Shown piece after piece: positions 22,347 through 34,855 of a stretch of 64,000 bases of DNA (position 1 is the first letter of the stretch; every line of letters begins with the position of its first letter). The notes below the pieces were generated by a model that was given only the letters and a program-made list of their open reading frames with translations, did not search any database and was not told where the DNA came from. Both the position numbers and the translations under genes were made by a program. This stretch comes from Loxodes magnus (lineage: Eukaryota; Ciliophora; Karyorelictea; Loxodida; Loxodidae): NCBI GenBank assembly GCA_946699065.1, contig CAMPDV010000134.1:620001-684000 (forward strand), given 5' to 3'.

Positions 22347-24649
22347 ATATTATTCGCTTATCCAAAATATATCTATTTGCTCTTTAGATTTTTTTTTCAA
22401 GTCTAAAAACAATTAAGACTTGCAAATTTCCTTTTTATCTATCATAGTAGTATCTTCTGCTTTATATATTTAATATATTTATTTTAAATAAAAATAATTT
22501 AAACTTTTGGTATCTACTTTTATAATTAAATACATTCATTTTTAACTACTCACTTTTGTAAGATTATAAATCAATTATTTTATAAAATACTAATGTCGAG
22601 AAAAATTGAACTGATAGAACAGATAAAGACGAAATAAAATCCAAAAAATAGAAGGAAACAAAATTGATCTTCTAGTTCGGAGCTATGATTATATTTTTAA
22701 ATCTCTATTTAAATAAAGCTATACTGTCAATTGAAATCCAATTCTTTTATAGCTTTATATATAAAATTAAAATTAACTTATTCTGAAATTATTTAAGAAA
22801 TCCTTTAAATTTGAAATGGAACTAAAAAACTTATTTTGGGAAATGTATAATAAAATAAATTAATTTGAGTTCTTAATAAACTTACTTTCATAAATAAAAC
22901 TTGCTAGCCATGATTGCTGTAGTATCTTGTAAAGAATGGTTTTAATAGTTGAAGCGAAAAAATAAAAAGGAGAATTGAATTTATAATTTTAAAGTAAGCA
23001 ATAAATAGATAGAGAATAGATATCTTAGTATTAAAGCATTAATAAAAGTAGCTTTAGTATGAAATTATACAATAATTAGATAGATGTAATATATCTAATC
23101 TTGCTAATAAAAAAGTTAATAATTAGTTATTATTTAATTAGTAGAATTTATCATTGACGAGATATACTAAGATAATAAGAAATAATTAATATAAATTATA
23201 ACTTCTAGCTATAATAATAAGTTACTAATATTTGCATTATCATAAATAATTTAATTATTAATTGTCTTTATTTCTAATCAATCTTTTAAATTTTTAGTTC
23301 CAGGAAAATAAAAAAGCTAGTATATTTATAAATTAAATAAGAAAATCTTTTTAGGTTTAAATTTTAAGTTTCATTAAAAATGAAAATGATATTATTAAGT
23401 GAATAAGCAGAAGGAGCATGAGATAGGATTAATCATTTTACTAGAAATATCTTCCTACTTATTTACCTTTATGATAAAAGATTTGACGAAATCCGAAGAA
23501 ATGTTCAAAAATAATCAATTTTTAGTAATTTTTAGGTCTTTTATTTTTTTATAGTTTAATACTAAACAGAGAGAACAAAACTCAAAAAATTGTAAAAGAA
23601 GAAAGGCAATCAAATAAACTCATTTTTGCTCTTTTACTAATAACTAGGGAAGTAATTAAGCAAAGGATTAACAAAAAAAGCAAAAATATTGGTAGTTTTA
23701 TAAATAAACTTAATAGATAATGCTTAATTTACTAAATCTCACTAAGTTTTATTTCTATTTAAATTAATTTTTCAATTGCAATTCTATAGATTAAATTATT
23801 TTATTATTTGAATATTTCTTCCTAGAGAAAAATTAAAAAATCTTAAAAATGTTTTAAATTGTAAAGATAAAAATAAGCTAAGCATTACTTAAGAATTTAA
23901 AAATACTTTAATAGTTTAAGAAAGAATTCTCTTTAGCCTATTTATTGAATTTATTATTTTTCTTTTTAAAATCTAATAAAATTGCTTTCAATTATTATTA
24001 GACTTTGATTAAAAAATTTATAAGCTAAAAGATAAAAAATAATTGAAGATAATCCTATTTAATAAATCATTAAAAGCTTGTACAATTACTTGAATTTTAA
24101 TTTCTTAATAAAAGCTAATTAAGGGATTTATAAAGTTATACTTAAAAGGTAATTCGTAATAAATACTTAGAATGATGTAGCCAGAAAACATAGTTGCTAA
24201 TAATTTTTAATGCATATGATTTTAGTTTAAAATAATAAAACTGTTAGATTATATGATTTTTAACTTTATTACCTTTTCTTTTAATGTTAGTAAAGTTTTC
24301 TCATAAATTTTCTTTACTTGCATTTTTTAAAGTTAGTTTTGATTGCTTTATTTCCTAACTTTTTTTAAACTAGTATTTAAGGGTTGTTCAGCTTGTATAA
24401 AAGGTTAGAAAATTTAATTTGGAGTATTAAATTTTAGATTCTGTAACTTCTAAGAATTTTCGGGGTTTCTTTACTTTAAACATTTTATAAGCAAAGATCT
24501 TCATTTACAATAGAAGAAAAATTAAATTGATCTACATTAAAACTTACTTTAACTTTATTAGCTTGTTTTGGCTTATTTTATTGCTATATCAAAAGTCTCA
24601 TCAAAAGAACATAAATTATTCTTTATAATGCTTTGAAATTAATTTTTAT
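22347..24649. other. AT-rich stretch with one possible small ORF
   Basis: From ATG 23380 a plus-strand frame reads L-L-S-E-Q-A-E-G-A-W-D-R-I and D-K-R-F-D-E-I-R-R-N-V-Q-K. A 19-nt GT...TAG segment starting GTCTTTTATT (~23540) would act as an intron and continue into an Asn/Lys/Gln-rich tail. No clean end found and no family recognised. The remainder is AT-rich with no supportable feature. Confidence 0.3.
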
Positions 24650-27600
24650 TCATTTCCTTTAAAATTTTTCAAATTCTAAGTCTAGTTCTTCTACGCTATG
24701 CATAGTTAGTAAATAGTCAGGATCACTCATTAGTTTTCTAGTGAAATACATATTCCTTAAATTTTCTAAGGTTTGTTGCTCAATATGCTATTATAAGTAT
24801 TATAATTTGCTCTTAAATTAATAAGCTCATCTTATCAATCCACTTATATCTCTTTAGTTACTCTTTTTTAGATAGTTACTCTCCTTGCTACTTATTATAT
24901 ATCCTATTACTAAGATGATAATGCATCCTGCTATTATTACTCAATTATAATATTTGAATTAGTAAGTTATTTTAATAGTTCCTATTATACCTAAGTATAT
25001 ATTACATACTATAAAAAAATTCCATATTATTGTTAATTTTCTAAAAGAGCAAGGTCTAATTTTCAAAGATGCTGATAGAAAGAGAGAAAGACTTACTAAA
25101 TAAAGTAAGGCATGAGCTATTCTACTTTCGTCTTACAATTTTTTAGCCAATACAAGGAAAGAACTCTCTATTGTTAAGATCATTATGTAGCTTCCATCGA
25201 ATTTAATATGAAGTAAGTTTCCTTAAATTTCCTAAAGTAGAGGTCTTAAGTATACTGCTATAGGTAAATAAACTATTATTCCAATACTAACTAAAACTAC
25301 TGCTATTATATGCTTATCTTACCAGCATCCTTCCCAGCAAGTCTTTACAAAGAAGCTTTCTTTGAAAGACAATTTTCCATCTCTATTACTATCAAAGGCT
25401 TCAGTGCAAATAAATGTGTCAATAAAATTATTTAATATTGGAATAAATAAAATCTAAGATATCAATGGTGTTAAGTAGTAGGCTGAAATCCCAATCTTCG
25501 AAAGAATTTTAATTTCCTAAAACTCAAATTTAAATATCACGGCAAAACTTAGAAGTACAAAAGAGTAAGCGATTATTGAAGTTATTATTTACGTATAAAT
25601 AGAATCTCTTTAGTCTACATTAAGAGCTCTTATGATGTCACCAAGAAATAACTCTTAAATTACTTATGCACCTCTTCCATAGGTTTCGAAGCTAGGTCCT
25701 AAAACTAAAATCTAAAATATTATTATAATTAAATAAGAAATCTAGAACATATCTTATACTGTTGTAAATACATTTAAGTCTAGATATTTTATTTATACTT
25801 ATTTGCAATCCTTTAATCCTTTGCAGGCGCAAACAATTGTTATAACGAACAAAATTAGCAGCATCGAAAATTTTACGTATCTTCCTTTCTGAAAGTTTTC
25901 TCTTTCTCTCTCTTTAAATGGACACTCTAATTCTCAATAATCTAAATATACGCCAGTAGTTTCATCTCCTCACATTGCAGGCTATTCATAAATTCATACA
26001 ATTTCACAAGTAGGACAGAAGTTTCCAATCTACTATACAGTTCATTCTCCCGTTTCCGATTTTCTGTAGTTTCATATAAAATACTGAAGTTGAGCTCTTT
26101 CGTTTTTTTGGCTTTCTATAATTATTCTTCCTGTTGCTCCAATGATTTGAAAGTTTCTCATTTTTGAGACTAGAGTTCCAAATTTATTGTAGTCTTCTCC
26201 TTCTTAAATTAATTTTGCTAAAGATTTTGCAATTAAATAAGCTAAATCGAATTCAAACGCCGTTCCTCCTATCTTTGCCGTCGTATGATACCATTGCTCA
26301 TAGCCTAATTTTATTTCCTATCCTAACTCTCCAACTCATGCCTAGTTGAAAAACTGGACACTTCCCTTAACAAGCTACATAAAGCGTTCTGGATTATCTG
26401 AGTAATTTTAAAAATTCATAAGTAGCCACTCGGAACCAAGAATCTCTACATCTCCACTCCTTGCTCCTAAATCTCACAAATATTGAACTATTTGCCATGT
26501 ATCGTCTAAGTAATGAAGAATGATAATGATTCTGGAAGCTTTATACACTTCTTCTATTATAGGATGTCAGTCTGAAATATTGGCTGTTTTTACTACTTCA
26601 GGAAGTAAAGTCTAACTATTTGAGATATTTATACCAAAAGACTTTGAATTTGCTATGAAACTTTTTCCTATTCCTAATGGTCAGGCAGAGTTTCCAACTA
26701 CCATTGCAACATTTTTCCACTGCTTTTCTGCACAAAATCTCGCAATTAATAAGCCTAGAAAAGCATCACTCATAGTAGTTCTTACATATCATGGATACTC
26801 TTACATACTTGAAAAATCTGGGGATTTATTAGACCCTCCTGTTTATTACATCCACCCTATACTTTTGAAATATTAGTGAAGACCTAAGCCAGCACTACTT
26901 GCTGCTGAAGAACATAAAAATATTCCTAAATCATTTTTTTTGAGATTAAACTCTTTTTCTATATAAGCAAAGTCAGCAACCGTAGCTCCAGTATATATCA
27001 TGGTATTCTTTAGTTTGTAGAAAGGTAAAATTTCAGGATGATCTTCAATATACTTAAGGGCATATTTTCTGCCATTATAATAGTTGTTCACTCACTCGAT
27101 ATAAGATCCATCAGGATTATAGTTATCATCTACCATACTCATGGAAATCTCTATGTCTCCTCCAGTTGGATGTGTTGTAGTTCCTGTAGGCCATATAATT
27201 GGTTGAGTCTGAAGAAAATGAGTTAAATTAAGAGTTCCAACTTACTTGACTTAGTTAGATTGAACATTAAAGACTTAAAATTGAAGAGGGACTAAAAACT
27301 AATTTGATCTTTCTAGCGTTTTGATTAACTGCTAAAGCTAGAATGAATCAAAATAGTCTAACTTTCATTTACCAAGGCTTTCCAAAAGAAGTTCTAAGCA
27401 GTATATTTAGAATTCTTGCTCTGTTTAAGTTATTTTTTTACCAAAATTGAACCCAATCAATCCCTCAATCTTCTGACTTTATTACCAAAAAAGGCGTGAG
27501 TTTCTGAAGCTTATTACAAAAGCAGTTCCTGGTTTTCAGTTATTAGAAGCGATAGTGATATTAATTAGCCAATAAAGTTGCTCTTAAGCTGAAATGTAGA

Positions 27601-28180
27601 AGATTTGAGTTCCAAATGCCTTTAGATAGATAGGAATAACTTTAGGCAAGGATTCATAATAATGATTGGAAAGAATCTAATAGATTCTTGTAACTTACAC
27701 TTTCTATCTTAGATATTCAGCTTCATTTGACTACTTTACGTCTGTGAAAAATCCTATAGTTGTTCAATTCCAATAGTCAAAGAAATTTATAATGCAGCTT
27801 GCTATCATTTAATCTGATGGAATCAAATAGGTTGTGACATCAGACTGAACATTAGGATTTTCTTAGTTGAGAACTAGATGAGTAAAGCCTAAATCTAGAG
27901 AGAGTTTTTAAATTAAAAATGAGAACTATTCATTAAAGGTAGCGTCTACTACAATAAAAGAATGCTTCTTCTTTAGAGAATCAAAGCTTTCCTCAATTTA
28001 TTGTATGCCATTTACTTGATAGTCAACTATAGTAAACTAGAACTTTTAAGAAGCTATATAATCATTAATCTGACCAACAGCTCTACTTCCAAAATTCTAA
28101 TCGCTATATAAAAACCCTATTTCAAGAGAAAAGGAGTTGATAAGTCATATGAATAAAGCATATAACTTCATTTTTATCAT
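24650..28180 (-). CDS. receptor-like membrane protein, copy B with shortened C-terminus
   Basis: ATG at 28180 and 1176 codons to TGA (24652-24650), uninterrupted. It matches copy A (10275-14105) from signal peptide through ectodomain, Cys-rich linker, EF-hand loop and membrane spans. The repeat arm ends at codon ~1172, so the last few residues (E-K-F-Q-R-K) and the stop come from unique DNA and copy B lacks the last ~100 residues of copy A's basic tail. Among the few differences, the codon for Cys743 of copy A in the linker reads GGC (Gly) here, which could remove a disulfide. Both genes keep ~230 bp of identical upstream sequence, so a shared promoter is possible. Function inferred as surface ligand sensing. 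Confidence 0.8.
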
Positions 28181-28413
28181 CGTTATAATTAAAAGGCTAT
28201 AAGCTATATAATTGAACTAGTAAGCACTTAATCTATCCAAATTTAATTTAATAATTTATTACTTAAATAACCTTACTCTTAGTTACAAGATAGCTTAGGT
28301 AAATTAAATAAAATGCTGCTCAAAGAATAAATAATAATATTAGAAAAAATTGCTAATAGCATAACTAGTAGTGCATCTATAGCATAATAACTTTAAGTAA
28401 AATTAGCAAAGAA
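24666..28413. repeat. long inverted repeat, right arm (partner 10041-13789)
   Basis: Reverse-complement copy of the left arm; the two arms are separated by ~10.9 kb. The palindromic arrangement could allow cruciform or inversion of the spacer by recombination, and both orientations might coexist. Confidence 0.95.
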
Positions 28414-29639
28414 GGTGAATAAATTTTTTTTTGTGTAATAAGTAATAGGCAAAATTCTCAAATTTTTTCAGAAAATCTTCAAAAAAGCGAAATAAAAATC
28501 TAAATATAAGTATAAGTTAGGCCTAAAATGCATAAATAAGTTTTAATTGTTAAAATAATAATTTATCTTCACTTTAAATTAAAATTTATTTATACTAAGA
28601 TTGACTAAAAGAAAATTAATTTTTTGCTGTCAATCTAAAGTAATAAGTATAATAGCATTATTTCCAATATTTTGATTTTTTCATTATTTAATTATAAATC
28701 AAATAATAGCAACTAATATTTTCTATTTTTATTATATTCTTTACAACTTTTGAGTGATTTTAGTTCACTTATATCATACGTAGATGAATTGAAAGATGCT
28801 AGAAGAAAGATTGGAATTATAAAGGAGTAATCATCATAAGCAAATTAAAGTAAGAATCTTTTAGGATTACTGTATATTCTTGCATTAAAGAATAAACAGA
28901 TAATGAAAACAGCTAGGTTTTAGGAAATAATTGAACAAACTATGTTAAAATTGTATTTAATGGTTAAAAATTAAAATAAGCATCCTTTAATTTTTAAGTA
29001 AAGATATGTGCTTTTTTATAATTGCTTAAATATAACCATTTTAATTTTAATTTTCCTTTTTAAAGATACCAGTTTAAATATCGTTTGGGTCTAGAATTAT
29101 CATATTCATATAAATAGGAATAAGGCAGAAATCTATCAAGCTTTGCTTTTTAAATTTAAGATAAATTCCAACCTCATTTTATAAAAATAAAATAAATATA
29201 ATAAAGTTTTATTTCTTATTTTTTAAATTTAATAAATAGTTTATAAATATTTATAAATAGTAGAAAACATCTTAACTAGATGTTATATTCTAATTTTGTT
29301 CTGATATTTAAGTTATCTAAATATTCAGATATAAAGGAAAGTTAAATTTAAGTTTTGTTTTTAGCAAAATTTATACATTTTAAAAATTATTAATTATCTA
29401 AATTTTGCAGTATAAATTTACAGATAATTTTAAATTTTAATTATAAATTTTATAGATTTTAGGGAAAATTTATTTAAATTAGTTTTTACATATAAAAGCT
29501 TAAATAAATTAAAATTAAGGATAAATTAGTTGGAAATTTTATTTTCTTTAAGATGAAAATCTATTTTTACTATTTCTTGCTTAGTTTTAATTTTTCATCT
29601 TTATATAATCTTAATAAAAATAAAGTAATAAATTAAAAT
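28414..29639. other. AT-rich stretch with a short protein-like patch
   Basis: Around 28760-28960 (plus) a frame reads S-D-F-S-S-L-I-S-Y-V-D-E-L-K-D-A-R-R-K-I-G and K-N-L-L-G-L-L-Y-I-L-A-L, more diverse than background, but with no clear start or end. Otherwise featureless AT-rich DNA. Confidence 0.3.
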
Positions 29640-30440
29640 TTATTTTTGCTAGATAAGTGAGCTGCCGTTCTTTTAATAGCCCTCTTTGCACAAGAATGAT
29701 AACATAATATAACATAATTTATTAACATGGCTTCACCTTTATTTGGTTTGCCACTAATCAAAAGTTTAAAGTTTAAAATCTTCTTAAATATTCTTCCATT
29801 TCAAGTCTTCTTTTTTGAATACATATCTTGCAGTACTCTTTTCACCTATTTTAATTAAAGCTATCTTGATTCAATCGAGTTCGATTCCAAACATATTCAA
29901 ATTTCTTCTTTTTTGAGTAAATGCGATGTCCTTTAAGAGTTCATTACCTATGTACATCTTTTTTCTGTATAATAAACCTTCTGTAGTGCAGCATAGATTA
30001 CTTATGAATTTTCATAACTTAAAGCTTCCAAGTTTTTATTTTTATTAGAGTTTTCAGCAATATCTTAAAATGCGACCATATTTCCTGCAATACCAGCATT
30101 ACTTTCTATTCTTTACTATCGAATTTTTACTGATTGAGGATTCGGTTCCATATCCATGGGGTCATTTGTTGCTTTTTTTTGTAATAAGCTTTCAGTCAGG
30201 TCCGCTAACTGATTGAATTTTGATTCTATTTGTTCAATTCTCAGATTGACTGGTTGGAAATTTTCAATTTTTTTTAGTATTTATGTGCTAGACATTAGGT
30301 ACGCAATTTTTCCTTCAAGCTCTTATACATTTCTTAAAAGTTTAAAATTCTCTTATTACATAACTTTGAGTTCTTTGAGTATGTTTAACTAATCGTACCT
30401 TGATTGGGATGGATCCTTTTTAGAAGTGATTTTTTGCAAG
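29640..30440 (-). pseudogene. gag-like coiled-coil/zinc-knuckle gene, G-R type knuckle, frameshifted
   Basis: On the minus strand one frame gives a coiled coil (S-Q-S-R-Y-D-Q-L-N-I-L-K-E-L-K, then L-E-G-K-I-A-Y-L-M) and a conserved N-D-P-M-D-M-E. The frame then changes, and a knuckle C-W-Y-C-R-K-Y-G-R-I-L-R-Y-C follows: C-X2-C-X3-G-R-X4-C, with Arg where retroviral-type knuckles have His. The tail (K-K-M-Y-I-G-N-E-L-L-K-D-I) stays open in that frame and aligns with the nested element at 37.1-37.9 kb. A last motif, S-G-K-P-N-K-G-E, lies in yet another frame. No in-frame ATG was found upstream. At least two frame changes make this a probable pseudogene unless tiny introns remove them. Confidence 0.58.
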
Positions 30441-30562
30441 AAATTTTAATTTTTTTAATAATAATAACTTAACTATTAAACTAATAAAAAATAGGTTTTA
30501 TTTATTATATATATTTTACAATTTATAATTTAAATATTTTATTTTTTTATTATTTTATTATA

Positions 30563-31051
30563 TAGTTGTTCGAAGGTGAACAAAAAGGGACGTTTTCATC
30601 AGAGGGAAGCTTAGTACCCATAATCGACTTTATGTCTTCCTCTGCCTTGGCTTGACCTCGAGAAATCTGCTAATTCAACCTTTGGCACTGCCTTATTTTA
30701 GTTTTTAATTCTGGAAATAAAAGGAACTTATTCTTGCGAGCTTCATCAGAGGTGGGGAATTTAAGTACCCATAATTGACACATGTCGTCCTCTGCTTTGG
30801 TGATGCAATGAGACGCAAACCTGCCATGTCCTTGAAACTCCAACAAGTATTAAAGATTACTAGTATTATGAAATTATATCAGTATTGAACATTTTTATCA
30901 GTACTGAATAATTATACCAGTATTGAACAAGGTTTATCAGTATCTGATAATTTTATCAGTAACAAACATTCTTGTCAATATGAAACATTTTTTAAAGAGC
31001 TGCTCACCAACGAGAGTGATACGCGCTCTATAATCAAATTTATTTATTTAT
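30563..31051. repeat. ~490-bp dispersed repeat, copy 2 (partner 1941-2432)
   Basis: Same modules in the same order as copy 1: TTCGAA-containing start, two hairpin modules with CAGAGG/CCTCTG ends, the six 19-bp units and the terminal palindrome. On the minus strand a single frame joins both modules (K-A-E-D-D-M-C-Q-L-W, then K-A-E-E-D-I-K-S-I-M-G-T-K-L-P-S-D-E), which copy 1 does not keep through the second module. This suggests a protein with an internal duplication that copy 1 has lost, or fortuitous openness of a structural repeat. Confidence 0.85.
30878..30992. repeat. six-unit ~19-bp tandem array, copy 2
   Basis: Same units as 2257-2371, beginning ATCAGTATTGAAC. Unit order and spacing are conserved between copies while neighbouring sequence has changed, hinting that the array itself is kept. 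Confidence 0.75.
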
Positions 31052-31072
31052 TATTTATAGAATAAAAATATG

Positions 31073-31460
31073 GATATCGGCCGCTGTTAGAAAAATTATT
31101 AGGTAATCTGGTGCAGTGTATACTATATTGTAAGTAATCCAGCACTAGATTATACCAAGGGGAAGAGAAGATAAGTTCGGAAAAGACAAATCTAACTTGC
31201 CCAAGAGTTCTCGCTAGCAGTATGAATGTTTGACTGACGGGCCTACTAATAACTTAATTATAATTCATATTTAGATTTTATTCAAGAAGATTGAAGAATT
31301 TAACTCAAGATTCGTAATAATTTTAATAAGTAGATTTCCCATTTGGAAAACTAACGTGATTTATTGGATGGTTAGAATGAAAACATGAAATTATGAGAGT
31401 ATTTTTTAATATTAATATTGAAAGAAATTTGCGCCAACGAGGTTCTACGCTCTGTATAAT
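31073..31460 (+). other. less AT-rich patch, possible decayed gene or RNA
   Basis: Starts at ATGGATATCGG directly after the 490-bp repeat. The first ~180 bp are much richer in G+C than the flanks and are open on both strands, so strand and nature are undecided. The right part contains TTTCCCATTTGGAAAACT, also seen as ATTCCCATTTGGAAATTA in the patch at 33.4-33.8 kb, so the two are related. A hairpin-like GTTCTACGCTCTGTATAATAAT at the end recalls the terminal palindrome of the 490-bp repeat. Confidence 0.4.
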
Positions 31461-32544
31461 AATATTTCTATTTTATATTTATTAATAGTATCATTTAAAT
31501 TAATTTTATTATACAAAAAATTCTTAAATTTAAATAGTTATTTTTCAATAAAATTATACTTTTAAGATTTCTCATTTTTTTATAATTTCATTTATTATAA
31601 GTTTGCGTGCTTTTCTCCCATTATTATTTTTTAATGCTTAGATTTATAAATCAAAATGTTTCACAAAAAGATAATTACAAGAGGCTTGAGATTCAGAAAT
31701 GGATATTGTAAAAAGGAAGATGTTAAAGATGAGTAGAAAATAGGAGTAATTGAAGGAAACAATTCTTGAAATTAAAGACGTCAAAAAGCTCTTTTATTTT
31801 AAATTTAAATGTATTATTTTTTAAGATAAACCTATAAGAGCTTTAACGTTATAACTATTATATGTCTTTTAAAATATATTTATATTTAGATTTTTTTAAT
31901 AAAAATAGTGGGAAAAATAATAGAAATAAGCTTATTATAGCATTTTAATATAATTATATTTATATTTGATTTTAGCATAAATGATTAGCTAGTAACTTAG
32001 GATAACTTAAAGTTATGATATAAATTAAAATTTTGTTCACTTATAGTTAATATAATACTTTTTTCTTTATTATATTTAAACTTTTATACTACCTTACGTT
32101 TTTTTAAAATGTTCTTTATAAAACAATTTACTAAATTAAATTTTCTAATTAAAAAATAAATAACATTTTGTTTTTATAAATATTACTAAATTATAAAAAA
32201 TTTTAGTTTTAGCCATTATTAAATTTTTTAAATAGACTTGTAGTAAATGCTTTTAAAATTAAAAATAGAAGTTTTATTTTTTGATTATATTTAAAATTAT
32301 TTCTACTTTAAGATAAAAAATAAAAGTTAATTATTTAAAATTAAGTATTAATATAGCAAAATCAAAATTGCGACGAAAGAAATTTAACTTTTTAGTTTAG
32401 ATCTCTTATATTATTATTAAATATAAATTGAAAATTTAATAAAAGAGTTAACCTTTCTTTCTTATTTTGAGATATTATTAATTAAATTAGCTATGCTGAA
32501 TATTTTAAAATATCTATATATATGTTAAAATTAGATATATTAAA
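31461..32544. other. AT-rich intergenic stretch
   Basis: A short Lys/Glu-rich patch near 31700-31790 may be coiled-coil debris. Otherwise nothing supportable. Confidence 0.4.
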
Positions 32545-33320
32545 AACTATAACGTAACATGATAGATTAGTGAGACATTATCTTTATTTGGTTTTCCACG
32601 AATTAAAGAGTTTAATGTTAGGTAAAATTGTTCATCTCAAACTTGCTTAGATCTTCCTGTTACGAGTATTGATAATTTTAAAATTATTTTTCTTAGTTTT
32701 TTTCACGAAAGTAAAATTTCTATAATTTTCCATTGAGTTAATTAGCTAATTATTAGATAAATGGAGCTTCTTTTTTTAGTTGAGTTTTTTATATAAAGTA
32801 ACCTTTACTTATGCAATTTATTTTAAATATATCTTACCATTATTTTCGTATTGGCTTCTTTTATTTTTATTAAATTTATTACCAACTCTTAATTTTATGC
32901 TCTGGCCGCTTGCAATACCAGCAAATGATTATTTTCCGATAAAGAATCTCTAATGTTGGAGTTACTGTTCTATATACATTAAATCATTTAGAATTTCTGG
33001 AATTAAAAATCTCCTTTACGATCTATTCTGTTTATAAAAATCTTCGTTAAATTTGCTACAGAGACAAGTTTAGAGTTAATCCTTATTGGAAAGTCGAGTT
33101 TTCTGATCTTAAAAAATTATCATACAGTTTACTAAATAATTAGTTAGTTAATAAAATTACCTAAAAGTCTTTGCTAATTCTTAGTTTCCAATAATAAAGG
33201 AGATTAAGATTGTTGACCACATCCTGCTAAGAGTTATAAAGTTTTTTGGTGAGATTTTTTATTTTTTAGGTGTCATTTTATATATAAAAAGCTTATTCAT
33301 TCTAGTAAAATTTTATGAAC
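32545..33320 (-). pseudogene. gag-like zinc-knuckle gene fragment, degenerate
   Basis: The minus strand shows a knuckle C-W-Y-C-K-R-P-E-H-K-I-K-S-W, i.e. C-X2-C-X4-H-X4 with the final Cys changed to Trp. Downstream is a Gln/Lys-rich tail (Y-S-Q-Q-E-D-L), then in another frame L-I-R-G-K-P-N-K-D-N, matching the 29.7-kb copy. At least one frame change between these motifs. Upstream coiled coil is weak or lost. Confidence 0.5.
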
Positions 33321-33354
33321 TTAAAATATTTCTTGATCTTTATTATATATATTA

Positions 33355-33760
33355 AATATGGACGACGACCACTATCGGTAGGGCTTTAAATCTGGATGAT
33401 GCAACGGATAATTGTGGACGGACCCATATGAAGGATGCCTAATTTATTTGGGGTACCACTAGAAAGAAGTTTCGACTGACGGTGGACTCTTAGTCAAAAG
33501 CTCCTGGTTTTAGATCTTATCTCTGCCTTTCCATTTTTACTAACAAGGTGGTAAATTCAAAAATTTGAAGAAAAGACATGGAGGATATCCATTATTTATG
33601 ATTTACTATTCTGCTATCTAATTTCAAAGAATATGATTATTTAATCAAGATTCAAGAATTTAGAATTTACAAGATATTCCCATTTGGAAATTACAGTGTC
33701 TCGAGATTGCGTTACAAGAAATAATAGTCGTTAAGAGAACACTTTTATTTTTTTCTTTAA
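33355..33760 (+). pseudogene. gag-like or related element fragment
   Basis: A higher-G+C patch starting with an ATG around 33357 (ATGGACGACGACCAC...) stays open past 33700. Near its start it has G-F-K-S-G (GGCTTTAAATCTGG in DNA), like the start of the copies at 51.5 and 53.35 kb. Its right end shares CCCATTTGGAAA with the patch at 31.1-31.4 kb. No knuckle or coiled coil seen, so membership is tentative. Confidence 0.35.
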
Positions 33761-34120
33761 ACTAAATTCTAGACAATTTTTTATCATCCTATAAATGATG
33801 AAACCACATAAATAGATTAATCTCAGTTATATATTTTTGAATATAATATATAACTACAAAATAAATAAAAGATGTAGTTTTAAATATTTGCTAGTAATGA
33901 CTATTATTAATAATAAATTAGCTACACTATTAAATTTAATAGCATATTTAATTAAAGAATTAAGAAGTATATAATAAAATTTATTACTTAACTATTAATT
34001 AAAATTAATTTATATTATCTTTATTTTTTTCTCGTATTTTGCTACTTTATAATATGAGCTTAGGTTTTTTTAACAATAAAGTAGTTTATATTCTACTTAT
34101 TTTTTTATCCGTTTTATAAA
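33761..34120. other. AT-rich upstream region of the next gene
   Basis: No supportable feature; probable promoter region of the gene starting at 34121. Confidence 0.4.
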
Positions 34121-34855
34121 ATGGGCAACAGAAATCAAAGAGATATATAAGAAAGTGATGTAGCTATATAATAAGAATTTTCGGACTTAACTGACGAGTT
34201 ATAGGAAATAGATGGATGGCAAATGGCTAAAGATTATCCACGTTTTTTCCTTTGAGTCAAATGAATATATTATATACTCTTAGAATGTATTTGCTTAATG
34301 CTTATAGGTAGTAAATAAAGGAGTGAAATTGATGATAATTTAGATAGTTCATCAGAAGTAAGTTTTTATGACTAACAGTGATTTATCATGCTATTTACAT
34401 TCCTTTATTTATTATTTTGTCAAGGGTTTGCAGTTTTAAATAACTAAGATTTAAATGAATGATGACTGAAGTTATAGTTATTCGAAATAAAATACGGAAA
34501 ATTTAAATAGACTAACCTATTTAAAAGATTTTTGACCTTCGAACATTTTTAAAAAGTTTTGATTCAAATAAGTCTGCTTGCAATTTAGTACTGGGCAGAA
34601 AATTTCAGTGACTGCATTTTTAATTTAGCTTCTTTGGATATTTTAGCAGAACTAGACGAGAAATTTTTAAACTAAATATGGATAAGAAAGTAGTGAAGGT
34701 AGAATAAGAATTGTGCAAAAAAGACTGATTAAGATGATAACACATAAAGAACTTCTCCTCAAGTATAATAAGATAAATAAAAATAAAATATAGTAAAAAT
34801 CTCTCATTAGATCAAAGATGTAAATCGTTTGTTTGAAAAAGTTTGAAAAAAATGA
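34121..34855 (+). CDS. small multi-pass membrane protein, family copy 3
   Basis: ATG 34121 to TGA 34853-34855, 244 residues, with internal TGA codons read as Trp (34694 and 34844 among them; the first is conserved in the 1-kb paralogue). The protein starts M-G-N-R, so N-myristoylation is conceivable. Hydrophobic spans occur at ~44-66 (F-F-L-W-V-K-W-I-Y-Y-I-L-L) and ~90-112 (W-F-I-M-L-F-T-F-L-Y-L-L-F), followed by the family block Q-Y-W-A-E-N-F-S-D-C-I-F-N-L-A-S-L. The tail is basic and Gln/Lys-rich. It is clearly diverged from copies 1 and 2, so this is an older family member. If translation ended at 34694 the protein would be 191 residues. Function unknown. Confidence 0.7.

Noticed and set aside
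1941-31051. The two 490-bp repeats as LTRs of a 29-kb element
   Set aside because: They are in direct orientation, but the interval holds unrelated host genes, an inverted repeat and no pol gene, and no TG...CA ends or target duplications are apparent.
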